Shown here in pieces: positions 1 through 7,931 of a stretch of 64,000 bases of DNA. Numbering within the stretch: the first letter of the stretch is position 1; each line of letters starts with the position of its first letter. The notes below the pieces were generated by a model, which saw nothing but the letters and a program-made list of their open reading frames with translations, ran no database searches and was not told the origin of the DNA. This stretch comes from Duganella sp. OV510. Lineage in GTDB: Bacteria > Pseudomonadota > Gammaproteobacteria > Burkholderiales > Burkholderiaceae_D. The DNA lies in contig NZ_FNEQ01000006.1 of the NCBI RefSeq assembly GCF_900100205.1, forward strand, positions 62,001 to 126,000, read 5' to 3'. Position numbers and translations under genes: made by a program.

Positions 1-348
1 CTGCAATCGCTGTGCGCCTATCTGCTGGAGCGCCGCGAGGAAGCGCCGGCGGAAGATGACTACCTGGTCTACAACTACAACCGCTTCCAGGCTTGCCGCT
101 TTGGCCTGGACGGCACGGTGGTGCATCCGAAGACCTACGAAAGCCTGTCGCTGCGCGAAGATATTCTGACCACGCTGCGCAAGATGGAGCCATACGGCTC
201 GAAACTGGGCGCCACGGCCGGCCTGCAGCATCTGGTGCAGGTCACGCACGAGGGCAGCGACGCCCACTACCTGCGCCAGCAGTTCGACGCCAGCGGCAGC
301 GTCGAAGGTGTGGTGGATTCCGCCATCCAGCGTTTCCGCGGTCGCTGA
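1..348 (+). CDS. Carboxylate-amine ligase, YbdK/GCS2 family (C-terminal part)
   Basis: This is the 3-prime end of a gene that begins before the window; frame 1 is open from base 1 and stops with TGA at 346-348, giving 115 residues. The text NRFQACRFGLDG followed by LREDILTTLRKMEPYG resembles the C-terminal part of glutamate-cysteine ligase family 2 (YbdK-type) proteins, which join glutamate and an amino acid with ATP. The ATP and substrate sites would lie in the missing N-terminal part. It ends 1 bp before the stop of the convergent solute-binding protein gene. The family call rests on a short segment, so moderate confidence. Confidence 0.7.
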   Translation: MQSLCAYLLERREEAPAEDDYLVYNYNRFQACRFGLDGTVVHPKTYESLSLREDILTTLRKMEPYGSKLGATAGLQHLVQVTHEGSDAHYLRQQFDASGSVEGVVDSAIQRFRGR

Positions 349-349
349 T

Positions 350-1066
350 CTACTTGAAGGTGATTGCCTTGTTGAGACGGGCAATCACCTCATCCGGCAC
401 ATTTTTGCCGCACATGATGTGACGTTCCAGACCGCGCGGCATGTCCTTGAATTGCAGCAGGCGCAAGGTGGGCATGCGTGCGCTCATTTCCTTGATGATG
501 TAATGGCCTTCGTCCTCGGACACAAACATCAGGTCGACCATGCCGGTGCTGACCGACTGCACCATCTTGATGGTGGTGGCGGTGGAGATGGCCGTCACCG
601 GACGCCATTGCTTCATGAAGTCATCCAGCCCGCCGTAGGAATAATTTTCCTTGATCAGCACCCGTGCTTCGCTGTGATGCGCCAGTTCCTCCAGCGAAGC
701 GATATTGCGTGCAGCGAAAGCTGCGTTGCTCAGCGCCACCCAGGTGCGGTCACGGTAGATCGGCTTGGTAAACTTGGCGTACTGCTGGCGCTCCGGCGTG
801 GCGAACCAGCCGATCGCGCAACTGAGGCTGCTGTGATCCTTGACCATGAACAGCTGGCGGTTGGTTGGCACCTTGTGCCATTGCACCGGAATATTCGCCG
901 CCTTGAACGCGGCGGTGGCAGGCGCGCCGGTCAGGCCGCCAACCGTGCCGTCTTGCTGCTGCACCATATACGGTGGCCGCTCGCTATACGTCAGGTGGAT
1001 CAGCTCCTCGGCACGGCTAAAGGGCAGGGCTAACATCAGGCTGGCAGCTAATACGGCGCGTCTCAT
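350..1066 (-). CDS. Periplasmic solute-binding protein, family 3 type
   Basis: 238 residues. Residues 1-19 look like a Sec signal peptide (MRRAVLAASLMLALPFSRA), so the product is probably periplasmic. The mature part starts with ELIHLTYSERPPYM, the usual first strand of amino-acid type (SBP_bac_3) binding proteins, and holds the sensor-like stretch STGMVDLMFVSEDEGHYI. No permease or ATPase gene lies beside it, so it is an orphan binding protein or a sensor-type domain protein; the ligand cannot be predicted. It is transcribed toward the end of the YbdK-like gene with a 1-bp gap. Confidence 0.75.
   Translation of the reverse strand: MRRAVLAASLMLALPFSRAEELIHLTYSERPPYMVQQQDGTVGGLTGAPATAAFKAANIPVQWHKVPTNRQLFMVKDHSSLSCAIGWFATPERQQYAKFTKPIYRDRTWVALSNAAFAARNIASLEELAHHSEARVLIKENYSYGGLDDFMKQWRPVTAISTATTIKMVQSVSTGMVDLMFVSEDEGHYIIKEMSARMPTLRLLQFKDMPRGLERHIMCGKNVPDEVIARLNKAITFK
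358..390. terminator. Perfect 11-bp inverted repeat between convergent genes
   Basis: AGGTGATTGCC at 358-368 pairs perfectly with GGCAATCACCT at 380-390 around an 11-nt loop. It starts 10 bases after the stop of the plus-strand ligase and lies inside the last codons of the minus-strand binding protein gene. No T-run follows on either strand, so it is only a possible terminator or 3-prime stabilising hairpin. Confidence 0.35.
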
Positions 1067-1171
1067 GATTATTGGCGTGGTTTCAAGGCAGCCGCCAGTC
1101 TACACCGAAGATGCTAAAGTGCCACTATATGTTTATTAATTGCATGATCTTCGGCGGCGGTGTGTGGCGGG

Positions 1172-2170
1172 CTAGAAACGCGTTTCGCGCGCCACGCGCA
1201 GGAAGTTGTCGAGGATGCCAGTGCAGTCCAGCAGTTCGACGCCGCCGGCCTGGTGGAACTCCGGGTGCCATTGCAGGCCCATGACGAAGGGCGCCTTGCG
1301 GTAGCGGATCGCTTCGACGACGTTGTCCGGCACCGATAGCGCTTCGATCGACATATCCCGGCCCAGCGTCTTCACCGCCTGGTGGTGGATGGAGTTGACC
1401 AGTCCGGTGCCCTTGCCCTTGAACATGCGCGCCAGCGAGGAACCTGTGGGGAAGGTGATCTCATGGCGGTTGCGGTCATAGTCGTCGTTGACGTGGGCCA
1501 GCGATTCCGGCACGTCGGTGGCGATGTCCTGGTACAGCGTGCCACCGAAGGCGACATTAATCAATTGGCATCCACGGCAGATGCCCAGTACCGGCTTGCC
1601 GGCTTCAACGAATTCGTGCAGCAGCTCCAGTTCATACATGTCGCGCGCACGGTCGCCGCTCCATTCCGGCCGCGTCGGTACTTCCGAATAGCTTTGCGGC
1701 GAGACGTCGGCGCCGCCTTGCAGCACCAGGCCGTCCAGATGCTTGGCGTAGTCGCGCAGGCGGATGTTGGATGGATGCAGCAGGCCTTCGGTATTCACCG
1801 TCGGGATCATGAACACCAGCACGTCGCGCGACATCACCCATTGCGCGATCGACTCTTCCAGGTATTGCAGGTTCTTGCTCCGCAGACCGGTCGCGCCGGG
1901 TTCGGGATGGAAGATGCGGGCCGAGACGCCAATGTGCAGCGGCCGCTGGATGATGTGGCGCGTGGCCGCCGCCGCGATGCGCCGGTAGCGCGCCATGATG
2001 ACCCGGCCCCACAAGCTGAACACGGTGTCGCCCGGATCGAGATAGCGTGGCGCGGCGTTGTCCTGATGGATGTGCTGGTCTGCCTTGCGGCGCTCGCCAT
2101 GGTCGCTTGCGCGGCGTTGCTGGTTGCTGCTGGCCTGGGGTGTTTCGTGGTCGTCGGGTCCGGCGCTCAT
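1172..2170 (-). CDS. Gamma-glutamyl-gamma-aminobutyrate hydrolase-like protein (peptidase C26)
   Basis: 332 residues. The class I glutamine-amidotransferase-like fold is shown by the oxyanion segment GLVLQGGADVSP, the nucleophile elbow GICRGCQ followed by NVAFGGTLYQD, and the His-x-Glu pair in QWHPEFH. This matches the PuuD/C26 family, which cleaves gamma-glutamyl bonds, for example gamma-glutamyl-GABA in putrescine breakdown. No other puu genes are near, so the substrate is open. The first ~70 residues are polar and unlike PuuD, so this is either an N-terminal extension or a later start is used. AGGAAT lies 9 bases before the chosen ATG. Confidence 0.8.
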   Translation of the reverse strand: MSAGPDDHETPQASSNQQRRASDHGERRKADQHIHQDNAAPRYLDPGDTVFSLWGRVIMARYRRIAAAATRHIIQRPLHIGVSARIFHPEPGATGLRSKNLQYLEESIAQWVMSRDVLVFMIPTVNTEGLLHPSNIRLRDYAKHLDGLVLQGGADVSPQSYSEVPTRPEWSGDRARDMYELELLHEFVEAGKPVLGICRGCQLINVAFGGTLYQDIATDVPESLAHVNDDYDRNRHEITFPTGSSLARMFKGKGTGLVNSIHHQAVKTLGRDMSIEALSVPDNVVEAIRYRKAPFVMGLQWHPEFHQAGGVELLDCTGILDNFLRVARETRF

Positions 2171-2249
2171 GCTGATTCCTGTGTCTCTCGGATAGCGCTA
2201 GTGTGCCATATCTTGAGCTCAACAGTCGTCCGCTACAGCCGGGAAGTGT

Positions 2250-2272
2250 GAGGGCGCCAACGCAGCGCCCTC
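2250..2272. terminator. Hairpin downstream of the small Ser/Gly-rich gene
   Basis: GAGGGCGC (2250-2257) pairs with GCGCCCTC (2265-2272) with a 7-nt loop. It begins 6 bases after the stop of the minus-strand small gene at 2279 and lies before the amidotransferase-like gene start at 2170. A clear U-tract is missing, so termination may be weak. Confidence 0.45.
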
Positions 2273-2278
2273 GGGAGA

Positions 2279-2446
2279 TTACTTCGATTTGTTGCCGGCC
2301 TTGCTGCTCTTGCTGTCGCTGCTGCCAGCCGACTGGCTGTTGCCCTTGCCGCTGCCGCTGTTGCCGGTGGTGGAGGACTTGCTGCCCTTTGCTTCCTGCA
2401 AGCTGCTATTGCCGCCGTTCTTGCCGCCCTGGGTCGGTTTGCTCAT
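2279..2446 (-). CDS. Small Ser/Gly/Lys-rich hydrophilic protein
   Basis: 55 residues starting at MSKPTQGGKNGG, chosen because GGAGA lies 6-10 bases upstream; the frame stays open further upstream (to 2602) but that part is unlike the rest. The protein is almost entirely Ser, Gly, Lys, Asn and Gln with no hydrophobic core, so it is probably disordered. Its composition mirrors the KGG-type protein encoded divergently at 2721, suggesting that both belong to a desiccation or general-stress set. Function is unknown. Confidence 0.6.
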   Translation of the reverse strand: MSKPTQGGKNGGNSSLQEAKGSKSSTTGNSGSGKGNSQSAGSSDSKSSKAGNKSK

Positions 2447-2531
2447 GATGATCTCCAAAGTTGGTGCACGCCTGAGGTGGCGCGCCGGACTTATGCTAAG
2501 CCAGCATGCAGCTGCACGCTGTAGGAACAAT

Positions 2532-2630
2532 GCTTGTGCTGGCGTAGGTCGGCGCAGCGGAAACCATCTGGCTCGACCATTGGTAACTTCAACTCTTAAC
2601 AAGCAAGGAAAGTCCTACGCAAGCACAAGC
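2532..2630. repeat. Long-spaced 17-bp inverted repeat in the divergent intergenic region
   Basis: The 17-mer at 2532-2548 (GCTTGTGCTGGCGTAGG) is the reverse complement, with one mismatch, of the 17-mer at 2614-2630. About 65 bp separate the arms. It sits between two divergent small-protein genes (starts at 2446 and 2721) in a 274-bp gap, where I see no further gene. Confidence 0.6.
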
Positions 2631-2720
2631 TGACAACTCTCATGCGTGCTCTGCGTCCCGCCGTACGATGGCTATCCCTGACGCACCAGTGGCAGGACAA
2701 CTACTTCAAGGAGATTCATT

Positions 2721-3149
2721 ATGGCTAACTCGAACCAGGGCAATCAAGGCGGTAACCAAGGCGGTAAAAACCAGCAGAGCGATACCAGCAACCGCGGTTT
2801 CGCTTCGATGGATCCGGAACGTCAGCGCGAGATCGCAGCGGAAGGCGGTCGTGCCGCCCATGCATCGGGCAATGCGCATGAATTCACTTCCGAGGAAGCG
2901 CGCAAGGCAGGCAGCATGAGCCACAAGAGCGATGGCAATCAGCAGAGCGGTAGCTCCAGTGGTTCGCGCGGCAGCGGTGGCGGCCAAAGCGGCGGCCAGC
3001 AGGGCGGCAACCAGCAAAGCGGCGGCGGCAGTGGTTCGCGCGGCAGCAGCGGTAGTGGCAACACCGGCTCGTCCGGCGGCGGCACCCGTGGCGGCACGCC
3101 GGAGCAGCACGCTGAAGCCGGACGTCAAAGCCACAAGAACGATCGTTGA
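2721..3149 (+). CDS. KGG-domain stress-induced protein (YciG/Con-10 type) with Gly/Ser-rich tail
   Basis: 142 residues, preceded by AAGGAG 7 bases before the ATG. Residues ~27-73 carry two KGG-like repeats: GFASMDPERQREIAAEGGRA and a second with SEEARKAGSMSHKS. A third degenerate copy, GGTPEQHAEAGRQSHKND, closes the protein. Between them lies a long Gly/Ser/Gln-rich linker. KGG repeats are known from general-stress proteins such as YciG and fungal Con-10; their biochemical role is not settled. A strong hairpin terminator follows. The second and last repeats make the C-terminus a near echo of the N-terminus. Confidence 0.85.
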   Translation: MANSNQGNQGGNQGGKNQQSDTSNRGFASMDPERQREIAAEGGRAAHASGNAHEFTSEEARKAGSMSHKSDGNQQSGSSSGSRGSGGGQSGGQQGGNQQSGGGSGSRGSSGSGNTGSSGGGTRGGTPEQHAEAGRQSHKNDR

Positions 3150-3167
3150 TGATGGTCTGTTAGTTTC

Positions 3168-3193
3168 AACGGCGGCGCCCATGCCGCCGTTTC
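3168..3193 (+). terminator. Rho-independent terminator after the KGG gene
   Basis: AACGGCGGC (3168-3176) and GCCGCCGTT (3183-3191) form a perfect 9-bp stem with a 6-nt loop, followed by a short T-rich stretch. It lies 19 bases after the KGG gene stop. Confidence 0.8.
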
Positions 3194-3205
3194 CTCATCG
3201 TTAGC

Positions 3206-3238
3206 TAGCGTACATACCGGTTTCCCGGTATGCGGCTA
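3206..3238. promoter_or_regulatory. Second hairpin just upstream of the DUF421 gene
   Basis: CATACCGG (3213-3220) pairs with CCGGTATG (3225-3232) around a 4-nt loop; outer bases TAGC and GCTA extend the symmetry to 3206-3238. It ends 11 bases before the ATG at 3249, so it could be a regulator site or a leader hairpin affecting initiation. Confidence 0.45.
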
Positions 3239-3248
3239 GGCTAACGTC

Positions 3249-3716
3249 ATGTTCGACCTCAGCTTACCATGGTGGGAATTCATACTGCGCGGGATGATTG
3301 TCTACTGCGCATTACTGGTATTGGTGCGCGTATCCGGCAAGCGTACCGTCGGCCAATTCACACCGTTCGACTTGCTGGTGGTGATGTTGCTCAGTGAAGC
3401 GGTCTCCAATTCCTTGTCCGGCGGTGACGATTCGGTTACCGGCGGCATGCTGATCGCCTGCACGCTGATCGCGCTGAACATTACGCTCGGCTGGCTGTCC
3501 TCGCGCAGCCGCAAGCTGGCCGCCATCATCGACGGTGAAAGCGTGCTGCTGGGCCGCGACGGCCGCGTCTATCACGACATTCTCAAACAGAACCGCATCG
3601 CCGAAAGCGACGTCAATCAGGCACTGCGTGAGGCCGACGTTGAACTGTCCGACGCCCGCTGCATTTTCCTGGAAGCCGACGGCAGTATTACGGTGCTGAA
3701 GAAGAAAGCTGATTGA
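3249..3716 (+). CDS. DUF421 (YetF-type) membrane protein
   Basis: 155 residues. Three N-terminal hydrophobic segments (about residues 10-27, 38-52, 62-82) precede a cytosolic DUF421 domain; the pattern RVSGKRTVGQFTPFDLLVVMLLSEAVSNS is typical of the family start (shown here in two parts: RVSGKRTVGQFTPFDLL then MLLSEAVSNS). YetF/DUF421 proteins are widespread envelope proteins, in Bacillus linked to spore or stress physiology; the activity is unknown. Its last 29 bases overlap the end of the convergent LysR gene. Confidence 0.85.
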   Translation: MFDLSLPWWEFILRGMIVYCALLVLVRVSGKRTVGQFTPFDLLVVMLLSEAVSNSLSGGDDSVTGGMLIACTLIALNITLGWLSSRSRKLAAIIDGESVLLGRDGRVYHDILKQNRIAESDVNQALREADVELSDARCIFLEADGSITVLKKKAD

Positions 3717-4590
3717 CGAGGCTATCGGCGAAAGCGGCGACCAGCGGATCGGCCTCGCGGCGGGTAGCCAGGCCAACGGTGGTCAGCAGCGTGCCATGCG
3801 CCAGCGGCACAAAGTGCACACCTGCGGGCGCCGTCAACCGCATGCATTCGGGCACGATGGCGATGCCCAGGCCGGCTTCGATCAGGTTCAGCTGCGAAGA
3901 CTTGCGCGATAGCGCCCGCGCCGGCTTGGGGAAGAAGCCCTGTTCCAGGCACAGGTTGGCCACCAGATAACTGAGGCCGCCACGATCCTTGTGCGGAATC
4001 GAGATGAAAGCCTGTTCGCTCAACTCGGCCAGTTCGACGTTGTCGCGCGCAGCCAGCGGCGCATCGCGCGCCACCGCTACCATCAATTGCTCGCTGCCGA
4101 TTTCCCGCACCTGGATGTGCGGATGGCGGCGCAGCGTCGGCAGGCGCAGCAGGCCGATATCGACCCGGCCTTCCTCGATTTCCAGCGTCTGGTTTTCCGA
4201 CGGCAGCATCGAGACGTCCAGCGTCACGCCGGGATGCTGGTCCAGTGCGACAGAGAGTGCCTGGCTGATGCGCGGCGTCAGTATCACCGAGCTGGAATGC
4301 TGCAATCGGATCACGCCCTGCGCGCCTTTGCCGACATGGCGCGCCTGCACCAGCGTATCGTCGATGTCTTCCAGGATGCGCTTGCCGCGCTCGTAGAACA
4401 GCTGGCCGGCCGGCGTCAGCTCGAACTGGCGGGCGTCGCGCGTCAGCAGCGGCGTTTGCAGCTCGTCCTCCAGCTCCTTGATTTGCCGGCTCAGCGCCGA
4501 CTGCGCGATGTACAGCTTTTCGGCAGCGCGTGAATAGCTGCCTGCATCCACGATCTCTATAAAATACTTAAACTGTTTAAACGAAATCAC
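3688..4590 (-). CDS. LysR-family transcriptional regulator
   Basis: 300 residues. The N-terminal helix-turn-helix is evident (MISFKQFKYFIEIVDAGSYS, AAEKLYIAQSALSRQIKELE), followed by a periplasmic-binding-protein-like effector domain from about residue 90. Family members act as tetramers that respond to a small ligand. Upstream lie the tiny ORF at 4693 and the DUF4105 gene on the other strand, the likely divergent targets. The 3-prime end overlaps DUF421 tail to tail by 29 bp. The effector is not predictable. Confidence 0.9.
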   Translation of the reverse strand: MISFKQFKYFIEIVDAGSYSRAAEKLYIAQSALSRQIKELEDELQTPLLTRDARQFELTPAGQLFYERGKRILEDIDDTLVQARHVGKGAQGVIRLQHSSSVILTPRISQALSVALDQHPGVTLDVSMLPSENQTLEIEEGRVDIGLLRLPTLRRHPHIQVREIGSEQLMVAVARDAPLAARDNVELAELSEQAFISIPHKDRGGLSYLVANLCLEQGFFPKPARALSRKSSQLNLIEAGLGIAIVPECMRLTAPAGVHFVPLAHGTLLTTVGLATRREADPLVAAFADSLVNQLSSSAP

Positions 4591-4692
4591 CGTTATGCCG
4601 TTTCGAGATAGATGGCCGCCGTTTTTGATATTGGATCAATTCCCGGCTGGCCGTTAAAGTGAAGCGTCTCTTCTTCATTTACGGAACCTGCC

Positions 4693-4797
4693 ATGTTGGG
4701 ATTAATAGGCGTTATCGGCGTGGTGCTGAGTATTGCAGTAAAACTGATCTGCGTCCAGATCGGTTGCGCCAGCGGAGTCGACGAACGGGAGGATTAG
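4693..4797 (+). CDS. Tiny 34-residue hydrophobic peptide (candidate)
   Basis: ATG at 4693 opens 34 codons ending in TAG at 4795-4797. The peptide MLGLIGVIGVVLSIAVKLIC has one clear membrane helix and an acidic tail ending DEREDs-like (VDEREDstop). GGAA lies 7 bases before the ATG. It is followed 16 bp later by the DUF4105 gene, so it may be the first gene of that unit. Small single-helix peptides of this kind are often missed. No homologue is recognised. Confidence 0.4.
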   Translation: MLGLIGVIGVVLSIAVKLICVQIGCASGVDERED

Positions 4798-4813
4798 GCC
4801 GCATAATCCGTGC

Positions 4814-5806
4814 ATGATCAAACGACTACTTGTTCTTGCCCTCGGCACACTCATTTTCATCCCCCTGGCGGCGTGGGGCACCGGCGCGCTGTGGTTTCAG
4901 CTGCCGTTCGGCGAACTGGCGCGCAAGCTGGCGCTGCTGGCCTGGCCGCTGTTCAGCCTGATGGCGCTGATTGCCTTCTGGCGCCGCCGTCATCGCTTGC
5001 CGGCAATCTGGCTGGCCTTGCTGCTGGCGCTGATGGCCTGGTGGAGCACCATTCAGCCGTCGCATGATCGTCTGTGGGCCGACGATGTGGCGCGTATGGT
5101 GACCGGCAAGGTGGACGGCAGCATCGTCACGCTGGACCAGGTGCGCAATTTCGACTGGCGTAGTGATACAGACTACACGGTGCGATGGGAGCCGCGCCAG
5201 TACGACCTGAGCCAGCTGCGCTCGGTCGACGTGGCGATGTCGTACTGGATGGGGCCGGCCATTGCGCACACGCTGGTGTCGTTCGGCTTCAGTGACGGCC
5301 GTTACCTGACATTCTCGATCGAGATCCGCAAGGAGCGCGGCGAAAGCTTCGACGGCCTGGCCGGCTTCTTCAAGCGCTACGAAACCGTGCTGATTGCCGC
5401 CGACGAGCGTGACATCCTGCGCGTGCGCACCAATGTTCGCGACGAGGATATGTGGTTGTACCGCCTGAAGATGCCGCCGGAGATGATGCGTTCTTTGTTC
5501 CTTTCTTATCTTGTCGAGGGCGAGCAGCTCAAGCAGGAGCCGCGCTTTTACAACACGCTGACCGCCAACTGCACCACCATCATTTACCAGATGGCGCGCC
5601 GCATCTCACCCGGCCTGCCGCTGGATTGGCGCTTGCTGGCTTCCGGCTATCTCGACCGCTATCTATATGACCTCGGCGCGCTGCAAGGGCAGGGCGGATT
5701 CGACGCCTTGCGCCAACAAGCCCATATTACCGGCAAAGCGCGGGCGGCGGACCAGGCGGACGACTTTTCCCAGCGCATCCGCGCCGCTGGCGCCACACGG
5801 CGGTGA
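4814..5806 (+). CDS. DUF4105 (Lnb N-terminal periplasmic domain) protein
   Basis: 330 residues. Two or three N-terminal membrane segments (residues ~5-25, 30-48, 55-75) anchor a periplasmic part. The latter holds RSVDVAMSYWMGPAIAHTLVSFG-like text (here MSYWMGPAIAHTLVSFGF) and the conserved Cys and Asn in NTLTANCTTIIYQMAR, typical of DUF4105/Lnb_N, a family with a papain-like (NlpC/P60-like) arrangement and putative Cys nucleophile. The role is unproven; lipid or lipoprotein processing has been proposed for relatives. It converges on the acyl-CoA synthetase with a 7-bp gap. Confidence 0.85.
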   Translation: MIKRLLVLALGTLIFIPLAAWGTGALWFQLPFGELARKLALLAWPLFSLMALIAFWRRRHRLPAIWLALLLALMAWWSTIQPSHDRLWADDVARMVTGKVDGSIVTLDQVRNFDWRSDTDYTVRWEPRQYDLSQLRSVDVAMSYWMGPAIAHTLVSFGFSDGRYLTFSIEIRKERGESFDGLAGFFKRYETVLIAADERDILRVRTNVRDEDMWLYRLKMPPEMMRSLFLSYLVEGEQLKQEPRFYNTLTANCTTIIYQMARRISPGLPLDWRLLASGYLDRYLYDLGALQGQGGFDALRQQAHITGKARAADQADDFSQRIRAAGATRR

Positions 5807-5813
5807 GTAGGCG

Positions 5814-7388
5814 TCAGCGAGTTGCGGTTGCTGCCAGCTGCTGCAACTGGTTCTTGAGGATCTTGCCACTGGGTGCGGCGGGCAAGGTGGCTAGCGCGAT
5901 GATTGCGGACGGGCGCTTATAAGGCGCCAGTTGTTCCGCCAGATAGCTGTGTAGCTGCTGCATGCTGACCGTGTGCCGTGCATCCAGTTCCACAAAGGCC
6001 ACCACTTCCTCGTCACCATCGGCTGCCGGACGGCCCACCACGGCTGATTGCGTGACGGCCGGATGTGCGTTCAGCACGGTTTCCACTTCCAGCGGGTAGA
6101 CGTTGAAGCCGGAACGGATAATCAATTCCTTCGTGCGGCCGGCGATGAACAGCGCACCATCGGGCGCCTGGCGCACCATGTCTCCGGTGTTGAGCCAGCC
6201 TTCGGCATTGATGGCGGCGGCGGTCAGTTCGGCTTGCTGGTAGTAGCCGCGCATGACGTTCGGGCCGCGTATCCACAGTTCGCCGATGTCGCCAGGCGTT
6301 GCGTCGTTGCCGTCAGCGCTCAGCAGGCGCGCCTCGACGCCGGGAATCAGGTGGCCGACCGAGGTGTCGCCGCGCGGCTGGTCGAGCCGGGTCTGGCTGA
6401 CGGTGGGTGCGCTTTCCGTCAGGCCGTAGCCATTGTGCAGCGGCAGGCCAAGCAGCCTTTCGACTTGTGCTTTCAGCGATGGCGGCAGCGGCGAACCGCC
6501 AGCGTAGGCGAAGCGCAGCTGCGTGTGCAACGGCGCGGCCGTGTCGCCGAGCTTTTCCAGCAGACGCGCATACATCGCCGGCACGCCCTGCACAATGGTC
6601 AGACGATGGTCGCGCAGCGCCGCCAGCAGGCCGTCCGGTGTGAAGCGCGGGCACAGGTAGAGGCAGGCGCCGGCGTACAGTGTGCCCAGCATCACCGAGG
6701 TCAGGCCGTAGACATGGGTGATCGGCAGCACGCCATAGGCGCGGTCGTCCGGCGTCAGGCCGCGTAGCGTGCTTGAGACGGCGGCGACGAACAGCAGGTT
6801 GCGGTGGGTGAGCATCACGCCTTTCGGCGCGCCGGTGGTGCCGGTGGTGTACAGCAGCGCCGCCACTTGTTCGTGTGACGCCGCGTGCACCGGTTCCGGC
6901 TGACAGTGTTCGTTGAGCGGGCCGACCATCCAGGCTGCCGATGAGCTGGCGGCTGCGTCGCCGTGGTCGCCGGCCATGGCCATGGCACTGGCGCTCTTGC
7001 GTTCGGCGTGGGCGGCGGTTTCCGGCGAGGCCGGCGTGGCCAGGTAAATCGTCCGCCGCGCACCGCTGTGCTTCAGCACTACATCGACCTCGCGCGGCGA
7101 CAGCCGGCCGTTGATATGGACAATCCACGCATCCAGTTCGGCGGCGGCAAACGTCAGCACCACTTGCCCGACGCAGTTTTCGCCGATGACGGCCAGCCGG
7201 TCGCCGGGACGCAATTGCAAATCACGCAAGAGGGCGACCGCCTGGTCGATGGCGGCGACCAGTTCGGCGTAGCGCCAGTGGCGCGTGCCGTCGTGCAGCG
7301 CGGGCGCATCGGGCGCACGTTCAGCCCAGCGTCGGGGAATGGCGGAAATGCGGGAGGGAAGTGAAGCGAGTAACTGTGCGGTATTCAT
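5814..7388 (-). CDS. Acyl-CoA synthetase (AMP-dependent ligase, ANL superfamily)
   Basis: 524 residues. The AMP-binding loop YTTGTTGAPKGVMLTHRN is near residue 190; later motifs are GYGLTESAPTVS, the adenosine-contact segment GWLNTGDMV, and the hinge and catalytic lysine region IIRSGFNVYPLEVE with PSGKILKNQL at the C-terminus. It activates a carboxylic acid to the acyl-adenylate and then the CoA thioester in the cytosol. Chain length cannot be read from sequence. A low-complexity Ala/Ser stretch (about residues 135-165) precedes the P-loop and looks like a local insertion. It stands alone, with no fatty-acid oxidation genes beside it. Confidence 0.9.
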   Translation of the reverse strand: MNTAQLLASLPSRISAIPRRWAERAPDAPALHDGTRHWRYAELVAAIDQAVALLRDLQLRPGDRLAVIGENCVGQVVLTFAAAELDAWIVHINGRLSPREVDVVLKHSGARRTIYLATPASPETAAHAERKSASAMAMAGDHGDAAASSSAAWMVGPLNEHCQPEPVHAASHEQVAALLYTTGTTGAPKGVMLTHRNLLFVAAVSSTLRGLTPDDRAYGVLPITHVYGLTSVMLGTLYAGACLYLCPRFTPDGLLAALRDHRLTIVQGVPAMYARLLEKLGDTAAPLHTQLRFAYAGGSPLPPSLKAQVERLLGLPLHNGYGLTESAPTVSQTRLDQPRGDTSVGHLIPGVEARLLSADGNDATPGDIGELWIRGPNVMRGYYQQAELTAAAINAEGWLNTGDMVRQAPDGALFIAGRTKELIIRSGFNVYPLEVETVLNAHPAVTQSAVVGRPAADGDEEVVAFVELDARHTVSMQQLHSYLAEQLAPYKRPSAIIALATLPAAPSGKILKNQLQQLAATATR

Positions 7389-7422
7389 TACCGCGCATTG
7401 TGGCCGATGTGGCCGGCGCCGA

Positions 7423-7749
7423 TCAAGCCTTGATGTCGATCAGCGTGCCGAGATTCTGGTCGGCGGCCTGGATTACCTTGGCCGACAGGTCGAATTGCGC
7501 CTTGTACACCAGCGAATTGGTGGTTTCCACCGCAAGGTTGGTATTGCTCGGGCCTTCCACCTGCAGTAGTTGCTGGCCGCGCATGGAGATCGAAACGCCG
7601 GTGCCGGCTGGCGAATTCTCGGCGAAATGCGCCTGCGCTGGCTGAAAACCCTGGGTCCCGAGGTTGGCGATCGCGTGCGCGCTGTTACCCAATGCGCGCT
7701 CTGCGGCATTGAGACCAGTGACTCCAGAACTGAGAACGGCGATGGCCAT
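7423..7749 (-). CDS. Orphan mini flagellar-rod-like protein
   Basis: 108 residues. The start (SSGVTGLNAAERALGNSAHA, then IANLGTQGF) is the standard N-terminal helix motif of flagellar rod and hook proteins (FlgB, FlgC, FlgE, FlgG), and the end (YKAQFDLSAKVIQAADQNLG) is the matching C-terminal helix. The central domain is nearly absent, making it shorter than FlgC (~135). No other flagellar gene is in the window. It may be an extra rod-type subunit or a diverged relic. GGGAAA lies upstream of the ATG. Confidence 0.7.
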   Translation of the reverse strand: MAIAVLSSGVTGLNAAERALGNSAHAIANLGTQGFQPAQAHFAENSPAGTGVSISMRGQQLLQVEGPSNTNLAVETTNSLVYKAQFDLSAKVIQAADQNLGTLIDIKA

Positions 7750-7931
7750 GATGATAGTTTCCCTTCGGCAATTAGCGACAGTTTACACCGATGCGCAATG
7801 GAATGCACGAACTGATGAAAAAACAGGCGCCGTGTTGCTGTAGATTGTTGCAAATCGCTTGTATGGATTATGTATGTGTTATTCTTCCGCCCCACATTGT
7901 TCATAAGAAACACTCAACGGGGAAAAAGTGA

